Made by a program: the position numbers and the translations under genes
Notes under the pieces: generated by a model
Database searches by the model: none
What the model saw: the letters and a program-made list of their open reading frames with translations, nothing else
What the model was told of the DNA's origin: nothing
Shown: positions 23,075-33,659 of the stretch, piece after piece
Position numbering within the stretch: position 1 is the stretch's first letter
Layout of the letters: the number at the start of each line of letters is the position of its first letter
DNA from: Pomphorhynchus laevis
Taxonomy: Eukaryota; Acanthocephala; Palaeacanthocephala; Echinorhynchida; Pomphorhynchidae
Direction of reading: 5' to 3'
Assembly: GCA_012934845.2 (NCBI GenBank)
Contig: WNNJ02000547.1
Location: 1 to 64,000, forward strand
Length of the DNA: 64,000 nt

Positions 23075-26000
23075 TTATTATTTACAAATAATTTTTTTTT
23101 ATTTTTTTATTTTTAATTGATTTTTTGGAAAAAAAAAACAAATACAGTTATACTATAAATTTTAGTTCATTGAGTTTGCAGGTCGATGTCGAGCAGAACG
23201 AGGACCGCGAATACACATCGAAATTGAACGAGCCAACTGAATTCCAATCTTTGACCGTAGTTTTGTCAATTCTTCTGAGTAGGAATGATTGTTTTTTATT
23301 GCCATCTTCTGTGCAATTCTCTGAATTAATTGTGCAGATGATTTTACTGCTCCACCGAAACATGATAACACGATAGGTGCGAAATTCGCCCTCTCTATGG
23401 CAGTTACTCTCTCTTGATACTTAGCGAATTTACGTGTTTCGTGATATGTAAAAGCAGCCCCAGCGGATTTCGAAAGGTTGGACGGAGCGAAAACGTTAAA
23501 AACGCAAGTATCAAATAAAGTTCGCTCCGAACGACTTCCATAAAAACCACAGCAGGCGATATCCAAACGTGCATCATGAGCGCGAGATGTAGATATGCGC
23601 TCGAAATGAATACTAGAATTTACTGGCAGTAGTGTTGGCTCTTTTTGCACATTATCACATATTTCTGTCAAGGTTTTAGAAAATATATCACGAATTGAAT
23701 CATGTCTTATCGATGGATGACCTCCGGTGGGACAGGTAAGTGAGTGAGCCAGAGAATTATGTTCACCGCAGGGGCAATGAGAGGGCGCGTCTAGTGGTAG
23801 TCTATGATATCGAGCTGCAAGTGCGTCACGAAATTCTACATTGCTAACTCGAGTCCAATGATCACTCGTAGGATATGTGGAGAGCCATGACGAGGCACCT
23901 TTGACTTGTAGATGTTCCATAATACGTAACAAATTGTCACCAACATTAGCTACTCGATCTCTAAGCAATGACTTTTGAAGATTAATCTTTGAAGTGCCTA
24001 TAAGGGCAATGCGTTTGGATTGTTCAGTCCTTAAGTCCACACCGTATGAGCCATTTAAATAAGGAGTGCATATATCTTTTGAGCTTTTAAACTCTTCTAT
24101 CGCAGTAAAACGTGGGTCAGCAATACCTAGACCACCTAGTCTTATCGGAAGGGTAAATAACGGCCATAAATAATCGTCGTCAGGCAATTTCAAATTAAAA
24201 AGCTTATCAAAACGCTTCTGAATGGTGTCATAGAGATCATCGAAACTACCAATTGAACAGTTTGTGGTTCTTTGCAAGTGAATCCATTTATGCTGAAGCG
24301 ATCTGGTCATACTAGTATAGCTTATCTGCAAATCAAGAATACCCACGTCAGCAAGACGATTTACTAATGAGCAATAATTAGAGATCTTTTGTTCCGTAGT
24401 TTTATTTATATAATCATCTGTTCCAATAGGAGCACCGAGTACTAATGTGCCATCGACAACAATGTCGATTCCCGTTTCATTAAAAAGTTTGCGGGTACTA
24501 TCTGCATTTTCGGGACTAGTTAGTAGAACGCATTTGTTGCTGTTGACATGAAATCCGAAAGCACGGCCGTAGTCACACAAGAGTTTGAAAGCCTTGTAAA
24601 TTTGCACAGGTTCGCCGATTAAATTGCCATCATTCGCGTACCAGAATTGGTTGATGTTAGGAAACTCCTCAGTAATGTTCAACAATAATGGCAGGGTTGC
24701 TACGGCATAAGCTGGCATAGCAAGTACGTCATCTTGAGTAGATCCCTCTTGGGATTTGATGAAACTATCACCAGTTGAAAAATTTGAAGGGTTATCGTAA
24801 AAATTGTGTAGTATAGTAGACATAGAGGGACAAATGCGTGATATATTAGCGAGAGCTGCCTTTCGATTTATTCTGTTAAATGCATTATCTGCATCAACAG
24901 TGAGAAGAACTGCATCGGGATCTTTTAACAGGCATTCGCGAACTGCGTGCGTGACGCACTCCACTCCAGCTCGTTGACCAGCGCACATTTGCAACCGTCC
25001 GCACACTTCTTGAATATCATTGGAAATTATAGAAAGAATGGCTTTCGACATTATTCTCCTAACTAACGTCGCCAATACCAATAGGCCTTATTCCCAATTT
25101 TTTGGATAATGCTATTAATCTGCTTGAAGCCAATACATTTATAACATTAGTAGGCATAAGCTCAGTAGCTAAAGATTTTGCGAACGTTGACAAAACTTTA
25201 GTCAATTCAGCAGATTCGTGACCAAACTTAGTTAACATCTGTAGCCATGACTGTGCATCGATGCCGGAGGGACCTGCTCCACCTTTAACACGTTTAGCCA
25301 TACGAATTATCAATTCACTATCAATTGAATCAAAAATCACAGGGTGAAAATTTGGAACTGTGATTGGGAAAGACCAGTTAACAGCATGAGGAACTAATGG
25401 GCTCGGTACAGGGTGCTTGTCGAGTAATAATTCCCGAACAGTTTTAGAACCAATCACATCCTCTGGTTTCAAAGGAACGCCATCATAAGAATTGTTGTCT
25501 AGAAGATGCATTGCTGTGTTCAGTCTAGAGCTTTCAACCAATGAGACGAATTTTTTGCGCCAATCTCTTGACTTCGAAGGTTGAATTTTTAAGGCTTTCA
25601 TATTTTGAAGGGCCGAGGCTTCAGCGTATAATCCAGCATAGTCATTATTGAACCACATGTCCAATCGTCGGGATAAAGTTGATTTCAATGATTTGGGAGA
25701 TTGACGAGAATTACGTTGAAGAATAAGATGTCCAAAGATGATGTACTTAGTAAAAGTTTCCGAATTAGTGAGAGAATCCCTGAATATGCGTGCAAGTTCT
25801 GATATAAATTGTTTGGACTCTGAACATTTTGGAAGTCGAAATAAGTTAGGTTTCCAATGTATGACGATCGAGAATATATCCTGTATAGACAATACATCGG
25901 ACTCTTGACGAGTATTCATTGTGTAATTTATATTTATTTGGTTGTTAAGAGGACAATGCCGATGATCAGAGTTTTCACAATCTGAATTCGGTTTACTCAA

Positions 26001-26400
26001 TATGGACATAGCAATATTATTGGAAGCTGTTGCGGAGCAATTTACTTCACGATTGGAACAATTCACAGCTGAGCAATTCAAGCATAGGATATTCTGCTTA
26101 GCACATCGACATCCTTTACATTTAGCATTCGGGCCGTTGCATGAACAGCATTTCAGAGTTGTCGCAGGCTTGCCCTTGGGCATTTATTTTGTTTAAGAAC
26201 AGAATTGAATTGCACCAAACGAATAAGGCTTTTGTATGTTATTTTATTGTATGTTATTTATTGTAATTTGTGTATTTACTTTAGAGAAAAAGTAAAGGTT
26301 TTTAGGTTTAAAATTTAAAGGATATAATAAAATCCTTATAAACCTAAGGATTTTAGGTTTATAAGAAACCAAAATTTTTTTTAGGTCAAAAAAATTATTA
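23075..26400 (-). mobile_element. RLE-type LINE E2, near full length
   Basis: It has a 5' UTR (about 26184-26400) whose outer end reads GACCTAAAAAAAATTTTGG, shared with E5, and whose inner part shares ACACAAATTACAATAAAT with E4. The coding region runs to 23162 and a (TAA) tail lies at about 23072-23085. The GG..CC hairpin seen in other E 3' UTRs was not found. Confidence 0.85.
23162..26183 (-). pseudogene. LINE E2 protein: CXC finger, RT and RLE, frameshifted
   Basis: The N-terminus is Cys-rich: CCSCNGPNAKCKGCRCAKQN, then CLNC and NCSN (about residues 12-45). After a long middle region come GGAGPSGIDAQSW and GIRPIGIGDVS. Comparison with E1 shows one extra T near 25070, so the rest continues in the overlapping frame (25081-23162): LTVDADNAFNRINRK, CPCGEHNSLAHSLTC, ARLDIACCG, LFDTCVFN and YHETRKFAKY. 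The RT active site reads YAND, not YADD, and motif 5 reads TQDD, so the RT would be inactive even without the frameshift. Confidence 0.85.
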
Positions 26401-26428
26401 TTATTATTATTTATTTATTATTATTATT

Positions 26429-26486
26429 TATAAAATTGATTTCAATGATTTGGGAGATTGACGAGAATTACGTTGAAGAATAAGAT
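26429..26486 (-). repeat. 58-bp duplicate of LINE E2 coding sequence
   Basis: This stretch repeats 25676-25733, inside the E2 ORF, nearly base for base, in the same orientation. It sits exactly at the 5' junction of the inverted E3 fragment, between an (ATT)n tract and E3. Confidence 0.85.
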
Positions 26487-27010
26487 GTACTGGCCTCTTC
26501 GGGAATCTGACGGAGCGGTCATTTATGGACGTATGCGTTTTCAACAACCTAGCGCCGTCTTATTCCTTGGATACAATGAAGGATCCCTTCAAGTACCATG
26601 AAAATCGGAAGCAGGCAAAATATACAGAGCGGATTGCGAAAATAGAAAATGCTTCGTTTCACCCGTTGATTTTCTCAACTGTTGGTGGTATTGGAAAGAT
26701 AGCGGACTCGATACTTAAGCGCATATCTTCACTTAAAGCGAGCAACAACAACCTTTCATATCCCGATTTGATCCGTCAAGAAAGAGCCAGGATTTTACTG
26801 CTTATTATAAAATCCACTTCGATGGCTATGCGAAACAGGTATCAAGAACCAGGAACTCTAATTCACGATAAGGACGCACCACTCTAAGTCGATTTGTACG
26901 ATCAACTCCCTTTGAACTAAAAATTCAGATTTTGAATTGCCACTTTGGACCCATTAGAGGGTAACCTTTAAGCTGTCTTATTTTTGAATAATTTATATTA
27001 ATGTTATTAT
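26487..27010 (+). mobile_element. RLE-type LINE E3, short 3' fragment
   Basis: Opposite in orientation to E1 and E2. It contains only the RLE C-terminus and the 3' UTR with the family hairpin (26947-26967), ending in A+T-rich (TTAT) sequence. Confidence 0.8.
26525..26887 (+). pseudogene. LINE E3 RLE nuclease C-terminal fragment
   Basis: 120 aa beginning MDVCVFNNLAPSY, then YHENRKQAKYTERI and a C-terminal helix-rich tail, aligned by eye to the last quarter of E1 and E4. The knuckle, the first catalytic acid and the whole RT are absent because of 5' truncation. The open frame suggests a young insertion or little decay. Confidence 0.8.
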
Positions 27011-27584
27011 TTATTTACAAATAATAATATTTCTCTTAATACCTTTATGGTTGAATAAGCACTACTACAATGCATCTTAATAACCACTAGCTATTTTGAT
27101 AGAGCACACTGAACCACAAAGTAGTACTTCTGTCTGGATGGTCAGGCAAAGTCTACGTGAATCCTAGTCCATATATTACTTGGTATAAGCCAATTGTGAA
27201 GTAGATAGTTAGGTTCATTATTCCGGAATCGCTGACAGTCGTCAAAATTCTGCACAGAGTGCTCAACATCAATATCCAATCTTGATCACCATACGTAATA
27301 TTGTGATAATTACTTCATAGCAAAGATACCCGGATGCCCCGCATGCAAAGTTTGCAAAACTTCTTTCCTTAAACTCGTTAGAATTACAACAAACGCTCCT
27401 AACAGCAAAATTCCGTCTTTAAATGGCAACTCATTGCGTCTTGTGCTGTATTGATAAATTTCCGAGTCTGTAGCTTTGTTTGACAAACCGGTAGATACAT
27501 AATGCGATACTTTTTAAGAAGCAGATCTCGTTTCGTAGCTTCGCCAATGGCTGTTAAACATAGTAAAGGTGTACCTAGTGTGTT
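27011..27584. other. Unassigned spacer
   Basis: No gene, RNA or repeat was recognised. ORFs overlapping 27399-27626 run into the 3' UTR of LINE B1 and are not genes. Confidence 0.45.
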
Positions 27585-27618
27585 TAATAATAATACAAAT
27601 TTATTTAATGTGGCAAAT

Positions 27619-27635
27619 GCGTACAAGCTGTACGC
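27619..27635 (-). promoter_or_regulatory. LINE B1 3'-terminal hairpin
   Basis: Stem GCGTAC/GTACGC with a 5-nt loop, followed in sense by ATTTGCCACATTAAATAAAT and the tail. The A family has GCGTGC/GCACGC at the same place, a compensated base-pair change. It is probably the structure recognised by the element's own RT. Confidence 0.7.
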
Positions 27636-27664
27636 TTACAAGTCCACAAACAAAAATGAGAAAG

Positions 27665-30574
27665 TCAAGCAGATAAATTGTTCAGATGGGATCGGATTTG
27701 TCGTTTGAAGCACTGCAGGGAAGTTGATTGGCGTATATGAATGGGCAGATGATTCCACGATAGAGGAGCAGCCACCAGGAAGGAGCGGAGTCCAAAGGAG
27801 GTAGAGTAGTTTGGGACATGTAAAAGAAGGGAATTACAGGAACGCAAGGAACAGTAAACAGGACGAGAATTATCAAGAAAAGGAAGGTTGAGAAATGAAG
27901 AGGTATGAGAAGTTACAAGGCGGAAAGCAACGATAAGAAGACGAATTTGAAAACGACAATAAATTGTAGGCAAATCGAGAGAAGCAAGATGGTAGGATGT
28001 ATGATCAAACCGACCAAGACGGAGGCGAATTCGGACAGCTGCGTTGACGACGCGTTGTAAAGGAAGAAGAGTGGATTTAGGTGAGTTGGAAAATAGACTA
28101 AGACAATAATCGAGTCTAGAAAAAAGAAGAGATGATATGAGAGTCATACAAGAAGGGAAATCGATCAATCTACGAACTTGACGGAGGTTGCGGAGTATCA
28201 AGGTAGATGAGCGTACTTTATCTCTAACGAAAGGTTTAAGTGAAAGTCGGTTGTCAAAATGGAAGCCTAGGAAAACGAGATTATCAACGATAGGAAGAAT
28301 TGTAGAATTTAATGATACGGAGAAAGGTTCGAAGCCAATGCGTCGAGGTAGGATCCACATAATTTTGGATTTATCAGGATTCAGAGAAAGGCGAAGGGAA
28401 GAAAGATGATTGGAAATTGAGACAAGACAGTCCGAAGCGGAAACACTAAGATCGTGAATACGATAAACAGGTGCATGAGCATAGATGAGAATGTCATCAG
28501 CATATTGCATAACATGGAAGTTAAATTTATGAGAAATCGAAGACAAATCACCAAGAAGAAGAGAGAAAAGTATAGGGCCTAATACGGAGCCTTGCGGAAC
28601 ACCGGACGGAATGGACGAAGGATGGGAGAGAGAAGAGTTAGAATATACGCGAAATGTACGGTTTGATAGATATGAAGAAAACCATGACACAGTGGGTAAA
28701 GAGAAGCCATAATCATGACGAAGGCGATGGAGAAGAATCGAGTAATCGACGATGTCAAAAGCAGACGATAGATCAAGAGAAACTATGACACTACATAATT
28801 TATGATCGCGCGATATGAGTAAGTCGTTATAAACTTTAAGACATGCAATTTCGGTAGAGTAATTAGAGCGAAAAGCGGCTTGGAAGGGAGGAAACAAGTT
28901 AGAGGAAAAGAGATATGTATTAACTTGCTTAAGAACGAGACGCTCAAAGAGTTTAGAGAGGGTTGGGAGAAGTGAAATAGGACGGTACGAAGATGGTAGT
29001 GAGGAGTCGAGAGATTGCTTTTTGATGAGAGGACGAACAGTGGCGCATTTCCAGATGGAAGGAAATGTACGGCTACGGATGGACGAGTTGAACAATGTGG
29101 TTAGGAAGGGTAAGATAACGGAGCAGATATTTTTAAGCAAGTGAGTGGGAATTGGGTCAGAAGGAGAGGTTTTATTAGGTAATGACAGCAGAACCGAAGA
29201 AACTTCATCAGACGAAACGGGAAGAAGGTGGAATAGTTCTGGGAGGGAAGTATTTAAAGATAAGAGTGGGTACAAGGGGGCTACGGGTAGTAGGAAAAGT
29301 AAATTAGATAGCTTAGTTTGTAGATAAGAAGAAAATTCATCAGGATTTATATTACAAGGGGTAGATGATCGTGAAATAATCGAGTTTAAGATTTTCCAAT
29401 GAGATTTAGTGTTGGAAGATGACTCGAGTTGATTTCGCCAAAAGAGAGTACGTTTAGTACGTATAAGAATGAGATGTGAACGGCGTTGAGAAAAGTAGGA
29501 ATCACGAAGATTTGGAGGGAGTGAGTTGGGTGAACGTTTAAGAAAGCGTTTATACATACGAAAAGAGTGACGGAGTCGACGCTTAGAAAGACTACAGTCA
29601 GAATCGAACCAGGGGGCATGGCGCAAGCGCTGGGAACGTCGAAGTCGACTAGGCAGAATGTTATTGAGGATCGACGTAAGTTCAGAATCAAACAGAATGC
29701 AGAGATAATCGGGAGAGAGATAGTGAAGAGGAAGTGAAAATAGTGAAGAATTGAGTAAGGCTGTGCAGAGATCAGGGATATCGAGAAGCTTCCATGGTCG
29801 ACTTGGTGTAGATAAAGGTAAAAGCGGAGAAGGAGGATAGGGACGAGTAAGAGTAAAAGTGACAAGGAAATGATCAGACAAACCAGGATCAGTAATTGAC
29901 AAGGAGGTATAGTCATTAAAGCAGTTAGGAACAGCAATGATGTCGAGAGCACCGCCGAGAATATGAGTTGGGCTTGTTGAAAGTAATTTATAGTTAAAAT
30001 CAGAAAAAAGATTAGTTAAAGTGATAGAGTCAGAGTCAGACGGGCGATCAAGACGAATGTTAAAATCACCGAGAACAAAAGAAGGAGTATAAGACAATGA
30101 ACAGTGAGACATTAGATCTGCAATGTCGTTAAAGAAAATACGAGATGGGGCAACTGAACCTGGACGGTATACAATCACAAGTTCCAGAGGGAAAGGCGTT
30201 GATAATCTGCATATGAGTAATTCGAACGAAGTGTAACGGATGTTAACGTTGATTTTACGTAAAGACATTGGGTGACGAGCAATGGCAACAATACCGCCAT
30301 GGTTAGACGCAGTAGATATATGAGATGTAATTTGACGAGCTGATTCAACTAGAGAACAACCAGAGCGACATAGACGACGAATAGCAAGATCGTCGGAGTC
30401 AGTGTGCCAGGATTCGGTAATGCAGAGAATATCGATAGATAATTGATCGAAGATATCGAGAAGCATATCAGCTTTATGAAGAATGGAGCGAGTATTGAAT
30501 AGACTAAGACGAAAAGTATGCTTAGGAGCGAGATCGACTAGCGAAGAAGACAAGGGGGAGAGATGGGACGCCAT
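27665..30574 (-). CDS. LINE B1 ORF2: APE endonuclease and reverse transcriptase (969 aa)
   Basis: Complete reading frame. The endonuclease is about residues 15-245: FNTRSILHKADM, catalytic Glu in CITESWH, VIVYRPGS, VLGDFNIRLD (near 168) and LSDHFLV (near 232). The RT is about residues 480-780: SYRPISLLPTLSKLFERL, FQAAFRSNYSTEIACLKVYND, LDLSSAFDIVD, GVPQGSVLGPILF and QYADDILIYAHAP (near 690). A C-terminal region of about 180 residues follows. All catalytic motifs are present, so the protein looks functional. Its ATG lies inside the end of ORF1: the two frames overlap by 37 nt. It belongs to the L2/CR1 group by RT style. Confidence 0.93.
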   Translation of the reverse strand: MASHLSPLSSSLVDLAPKHTFRLSLFNTRSILHKADMLLDIFDQLSIDILCITESWHTDSDDLAIRRLCRSGCSLVESARQITSHISTASNHGGIVAIARHPMSLRKINVNIRYTSFELLICRLSTPFPLELVIVYRPGSVAPSRIFFNDIADLMSHCSLSYTPSFVLGDFNIRLDRPSDSDSITLTNLFSDFNYKLLSTSPTHILGGALDIIAVPNCFNDYTSLSITDPGLSDHFLVTFTLTRPYPPSPLLPLSTPSRPWKLLDIPDLCTALLNSSLFSLPLHYLSPDYLCILFDSELTSILNNILPSRLRRSQRLRHAPWFDSDCSLSKRRLRHSFRMYKRFLKRSPNSLPPNLRDSYFSQRRSHLILIRTKRTLFWRNQLESSSNTKSHWKILNSIISRSSTPCNINPDEFSSYLQTKLSNLLFLLPVAPLYPLLSLNTSLPELFHLLPVSSDEVSSVLLSLPNKTSPSDPIPTHLLKNICSVILPFLTTLFNSSIRSRTFPSIWKCATVRPLIKKQSLDSSLPSSYRPISLLPTLSKLFERLVLKQVNTYLFSSNLFPPFQAAFRSNYSTEIACLKVYNDLLISRDHKLCSVIVSLDLSSAFDIVDYSILLHRLRHDYGFSLPTVSWFSSYLSNRTFRVYSNSSLSHPSSIPSGVPQGSVLGPILFSLLLGDLSSISHKFNFHVMQYADDILIYAHAPVYRIHDLSVSASDCLVSISNHLSSLRLSLNPDKSKIMWILPRRIGFEPFSVSLNSTILPIVDNLVFLGFHFDNRLSLKPFVRDKVRSSTLILRNLRQVRRLIDFPSCMTLISSLLFSRLDYCLSLFSNSPKSTLLPLQRVVNAAVRIRLRLGRFDHTSYHLASLDLPTIYCRFQIRLLIVAFRLVTSHTSSFLNLPFLDNSRPVYCSLRSCNSLLLHVPNYSTSFGLRSFLVAAPLSWNHLPIHIRQSTSLQCFKRQIRSHLNNLSA

Positions 30575-31864
30575 CGAATTTTTGGCCTTGTGTGAAGAAC
30601 GTGAAAATTTCCGTTGATTTTACGTATAGATAAGGATGACTCGCCGTTTGTTTCACGTCGATGTTTTTCAATGCGAGCTAAATTGAGCTGGGCAATATCA
30701 GAAGGGAAGCGGTCAGGAAAGATACGGCAAGTAGATGAAGTGGTAAGAAGTTTAAAACGTTGGGAGAGTACCGAAGAGGCATGTGAACTATGTCGGAAAA
30801 CGATTTTTAAGAGTGGAGGACTGAGATGATTTGATTTAGTGGATTTGTTTAAACGAATAAAGGATACAGGAGCGATATTATTGAAGAGTGATGGGTTATC
30901 ATCAGGAAGAATGGTTGCTAGGATAGACCTGAAAGCAGATACATCATCATCGAGGCGAGATTGTGGAGAAGCAGATTCGGGAAGCTTTAAGTTTGATATG
31001 ATTATACAGCGATCGCGCGAAGGAAAACGATTTCGTGGAAGTGGTGGACGGACAGAGCTGGTAGGAGTCGAGGTAGATGAGCAGATAGAAGTGGAAATGA
31101 CAGGGGTGCTTGATAAAGAATTAATATTGGTTGGAACAAGTGTGACAGGAGCGGGGTGTTGAATCGGTTGATCAGAGATGTGACTGGATATGATTTTAAA
31201 TGAAGGATGTAAATTATTTGGAAGTGTTACGTGGGAGGTAGAGTAAGGAGAATTAAAATAGGTTGGGGCATGAATGACATGAATGGAGTTTTGAATCAGT
31301 TGATCGGAAATGTTACTGGAAATGATTTTGATGGAAGGGTGTAAATTATTGAGAGGTGATACAGGGGGGGGTCGAGTAAGGAGTTCGTGAGGAGAATAAA
31401 GAAGTTTGAGATTTATTTAGATTGGGGGAGGAATAGGAAAGAGGAGGTACGAGATGAAAAGCTTTGCCGTTAGCATTGTTAGAATGATAAAGATTAATGG
31501 AAGTTTGGTACGTAGTTGAACGAGGAGTGTGTGAGAGAGTAGGTTCAATAATGGGATTATATGATGCGAAGTCAGGTGTTGATGCGAGGGAAACATCTAA
31601 AACAGCATTGGTCTGAGTGGTCGTGTGTGATACAGGAGTAGATGAGCAGGATAACTGTAGCAGTCGTACTGATGTACAAAAATCGCAAGTGAAATGTTTA
31701 CGTTTATACACCGAGTGGTCGGATATTTTAACACGAACAAGTGTCCATACATCGCAATCTTTGGAATCGCATCCAACTTCAAAGCTGGTATAACCATCAT
31801 TGCATTCTGATGTGGAAGATTCTTGATCAGGAACCGGGATCTGAGATCGCGCTTTTTTAGGCAT
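30538..31864 (-). pseudogene. LINE B1 ORF1 protein, one homopolymer frameshift
   Basis: The start MPKKARSQIPVPD is followed by a Cys-rich, PHD-like pattern: VGCDSKDC, W, and HFTCDFC (about residues 30-65). A Ser/Thr/Pro-rich linker with repeated NNLHPS.KI.S units precedes the RRM-like end: DRCIIISNL, FIRLNKS, PPLLKIVF and SLSIRKI. A run of eight C on the coding strand (plus 31364-31371) shifts the frame. Seven would restore a 441-codon frame, and copy B2 gives the same length after correcting its own run. It would coat LINE RNA. Confidence 0.8.
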
Positions 31865-31910
31865 GACCTTTTATCGATAGATTGAGCTCAATCCGCGAGC
31901 GTAGCGAGCG

Positions 31911-32090
31911 GAACTGACAGGAATAATCTGGAACTGACAGGAATAATCTGGAACTGACAGGAATAATCTGGAACTGACAGGAATAATCTGGAACTGACAG
32001 GAATAATCTGAAACTGACAGGAATAATCTGGAACTGACAGGAATAATCTGGAACTGACAGGAATAATCTGGAACTGACATGAATAATCTG
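31911..32090 (-). repeat. Nine 20-bp monomers in the LINE B1 5' UTR
   Basis: The unit GAACTGACAGGAATAATCTG (plus strand) starts every 20 bp from 31911 to 32071, nearly invariant. It lies just upstream of ORF1, like promoter monomers of other LINEs. B2 has one unit and B3 has about three. The ORF that crosses the array is only an artefact of the 20-bp periodicity. Confidence 0.95.
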
Positions 32091-32143
32091 GAATGTAAGT
32101 AGTTTATTAAGAAGCCAAGAAAGTTCAAACTAGTTTTAAATAT

Positions 32144-32439
32144 ATCACATGGCAGCTGAAACGGCTGATGATAGTTTATCCTACTGATGAGTGCTGTCGG
32201 CTACCATTAGCTCGTCTATGAATGATAAGGGAGTCTGCTCTGCGTGTAATCGAATTTGGGTTATCCTCTAAGTTTTCCCGTGTACCTGCAATATTCGCCA
32301 TTGCAGTAGGAATAAAATTTTTATTTATACATGTATCTGATTTTTCAAGACTTTGTTCACTGCGTCGAGGGCAGTGAACAAAGTGAAGCACTCAGTGAAG
32401 GCCTTTAAGTAATGGCCCTTAAGTAAGAGCTGGATCTTA
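32144..32439. other. Spacer between the 5' ends of B1 and B3
   Basis: Holds a short inverted repeat, TTGTTCACTGC with GCAGTGAACAA (about 32353-32380), and nothing else recognisable. Confidence 0.45.
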
Positions 32440-32650
32440 CTAAGAACTAGCACTTAGTAAAGCGGGTAGTTTTCGTAGTTCCAGAAGTACATCACCGTCC
32501 TCAAACTCGAAATGACAAGTGGGAAATTGAGACAAACTGCATTGTTGTAAAGGGAACAAAAATTGCTTAGCAAAAGTCTCGCCAATCTCATCTATTACTA
32601 CATTATTTGATGCTACGATGCTCAATATCGTATCAGAAGATTTGCAGTAA
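32440..32650 (-). pseudogene. Small CR1/Jockey-like LINE fragment (pre-RT region)
   Basis: 61 aa including VVIDEIGETFAKQF, F.FEDGDVLLELRKL and ALLSAS, resembling the segment just before the RT in LINEs I and K (for example VMANLFAQKF in I). Both ends are truncated. The assignment rests on a short pattern. Confidence 0.45.
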
Positions 32651-32651
32651 G

Positions 32652-33316
32652 AACTAGTAAAAAGTTTCTTGGTTAATTAATACTTACATTCCGAATTTTT
32701 CCTGTCAGTTCCAGATTTTTTCTGGCAGTTTCCAGATTTTTTTTGTCAGTTCCGCTCGCTACGATCGTATATTGAGCTTAATCTCTTGTTAAACGATCAT
32801 GCCTAGAAAAGCTCGATCTCAAATCCATGTTCATGATAACGCATCTTCCACATCGGAATGCAATGATCGATATTCAAGTTTGGAAGTTGGATGTGATTGT
32901 AAAGATTGTGACTTAAAGATACTTGTTCGATTTAAAATATCTGACCGTTCAGTGTATCAAATTAATACGTTTACATGTGTTTTTGTGCATCAGCAAAACT
33001 TTCAGGGCTATCCTGCTCCTCCACTTCTGTCTCACATACGATTACTCAGATCGATACTGTTTTTGACGTTTCCTTCGCATTAACACCTGACTTCGCATCG
33101 CATAATCCCATTCTTGAACCTACTCTCACACACACTCCTCGTTCAACTACGTATAAAACTTCCATTCGTCTTCATCATCCTAACAATGCAAACGGTAAAG
33201 CTGTTCATCTCGTATCTCCTCTTTCCTATTCCTCCCCCTATCTAAATACATCCCATACTTCTTTCTTCGCTTCAATTACTTGTTGTTCTACCTCCCCCGT
33301 ATCACTTCTGTTGTAA
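32652..33316 (+). mobile_element. LINE B3, 5' fragment
   Basis: It starts with the same outer 5' sequence as B1 (AACTAGT.. TTTCTTGG .. ACTTACATTCC), about three diverged monomers (32690-32755), then CGCTCGCTACGATCG and ORF1. ORF1 reads MPRKARSQIHV.. for 94 aa and continues in another frame (32975-33316) with a stop near 33316. ORF2 is absent. It is head to head with B1, about 510 bp apart. Confidence 0.8.
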
Positions 33317-33659
33317 AATATTGAATGTTCAAATTGTATTAGCTGTTAAAGCTTTTGTAACTGATTCTAAATTTTGAATTGGATAAATCAAATCAGCTAA
33401 CTGAGTCTACGTATTTAATATAATTATAAACTTAACAAAACATAATGCTAAATCAAAATTTTAAGAATTAAATAATAAAATTAATAATTGTTTTAAGATT
33501 TTTTATAATTTAAATTAAGTTAAAATAAAAAATTGTAATTTAAAATAAACGTCATTTTTATGAATTGACTAATAAATAAGAGACGTTATATCATAATAAG
33601 AATTAGAGGTCATCAGAGGAACTGCTATACTATCAGGTTTCGGCCCCTAACAAACTCCT
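33317..33659. other. A+T-rich spacer, nothing recognised
   Basis: Very A+T-rich sequence with no ORF, repeat unit or RNA gene seen. Confidence 0.5.

Larger units (their letters stand above)
27585..32143 (-). mobile_element. LINE B1 (L2/CR1-like), near complete
   Basis: The best preserved APE-type LINE here. It has a 3' tail of (TTA) units at about 27585, a terminal hairpin at 27619-27635, an intact ORF2, an ORF1 with one homopolymer frameshift, and a 5' UTR made of nine 20-bp monomers (31911-32090). Homology to B3 extends the 5' end to about 32143. Copy B2 is very similar along its whole length. Confidence 0.9.

Noticed and set aside
31911-32090. CRISPR-like direct repeats
   Set aside because: Units are contiguous with no spacers and lie in a LINE leader of a eukaryote.
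31871-32128. ORF encoding repeated SCQFQIIPVSSRLF-like units
   Set aside because: It is the translation of the 20-bp LINE B1 monomers; periodicity keeps frames open by chance.
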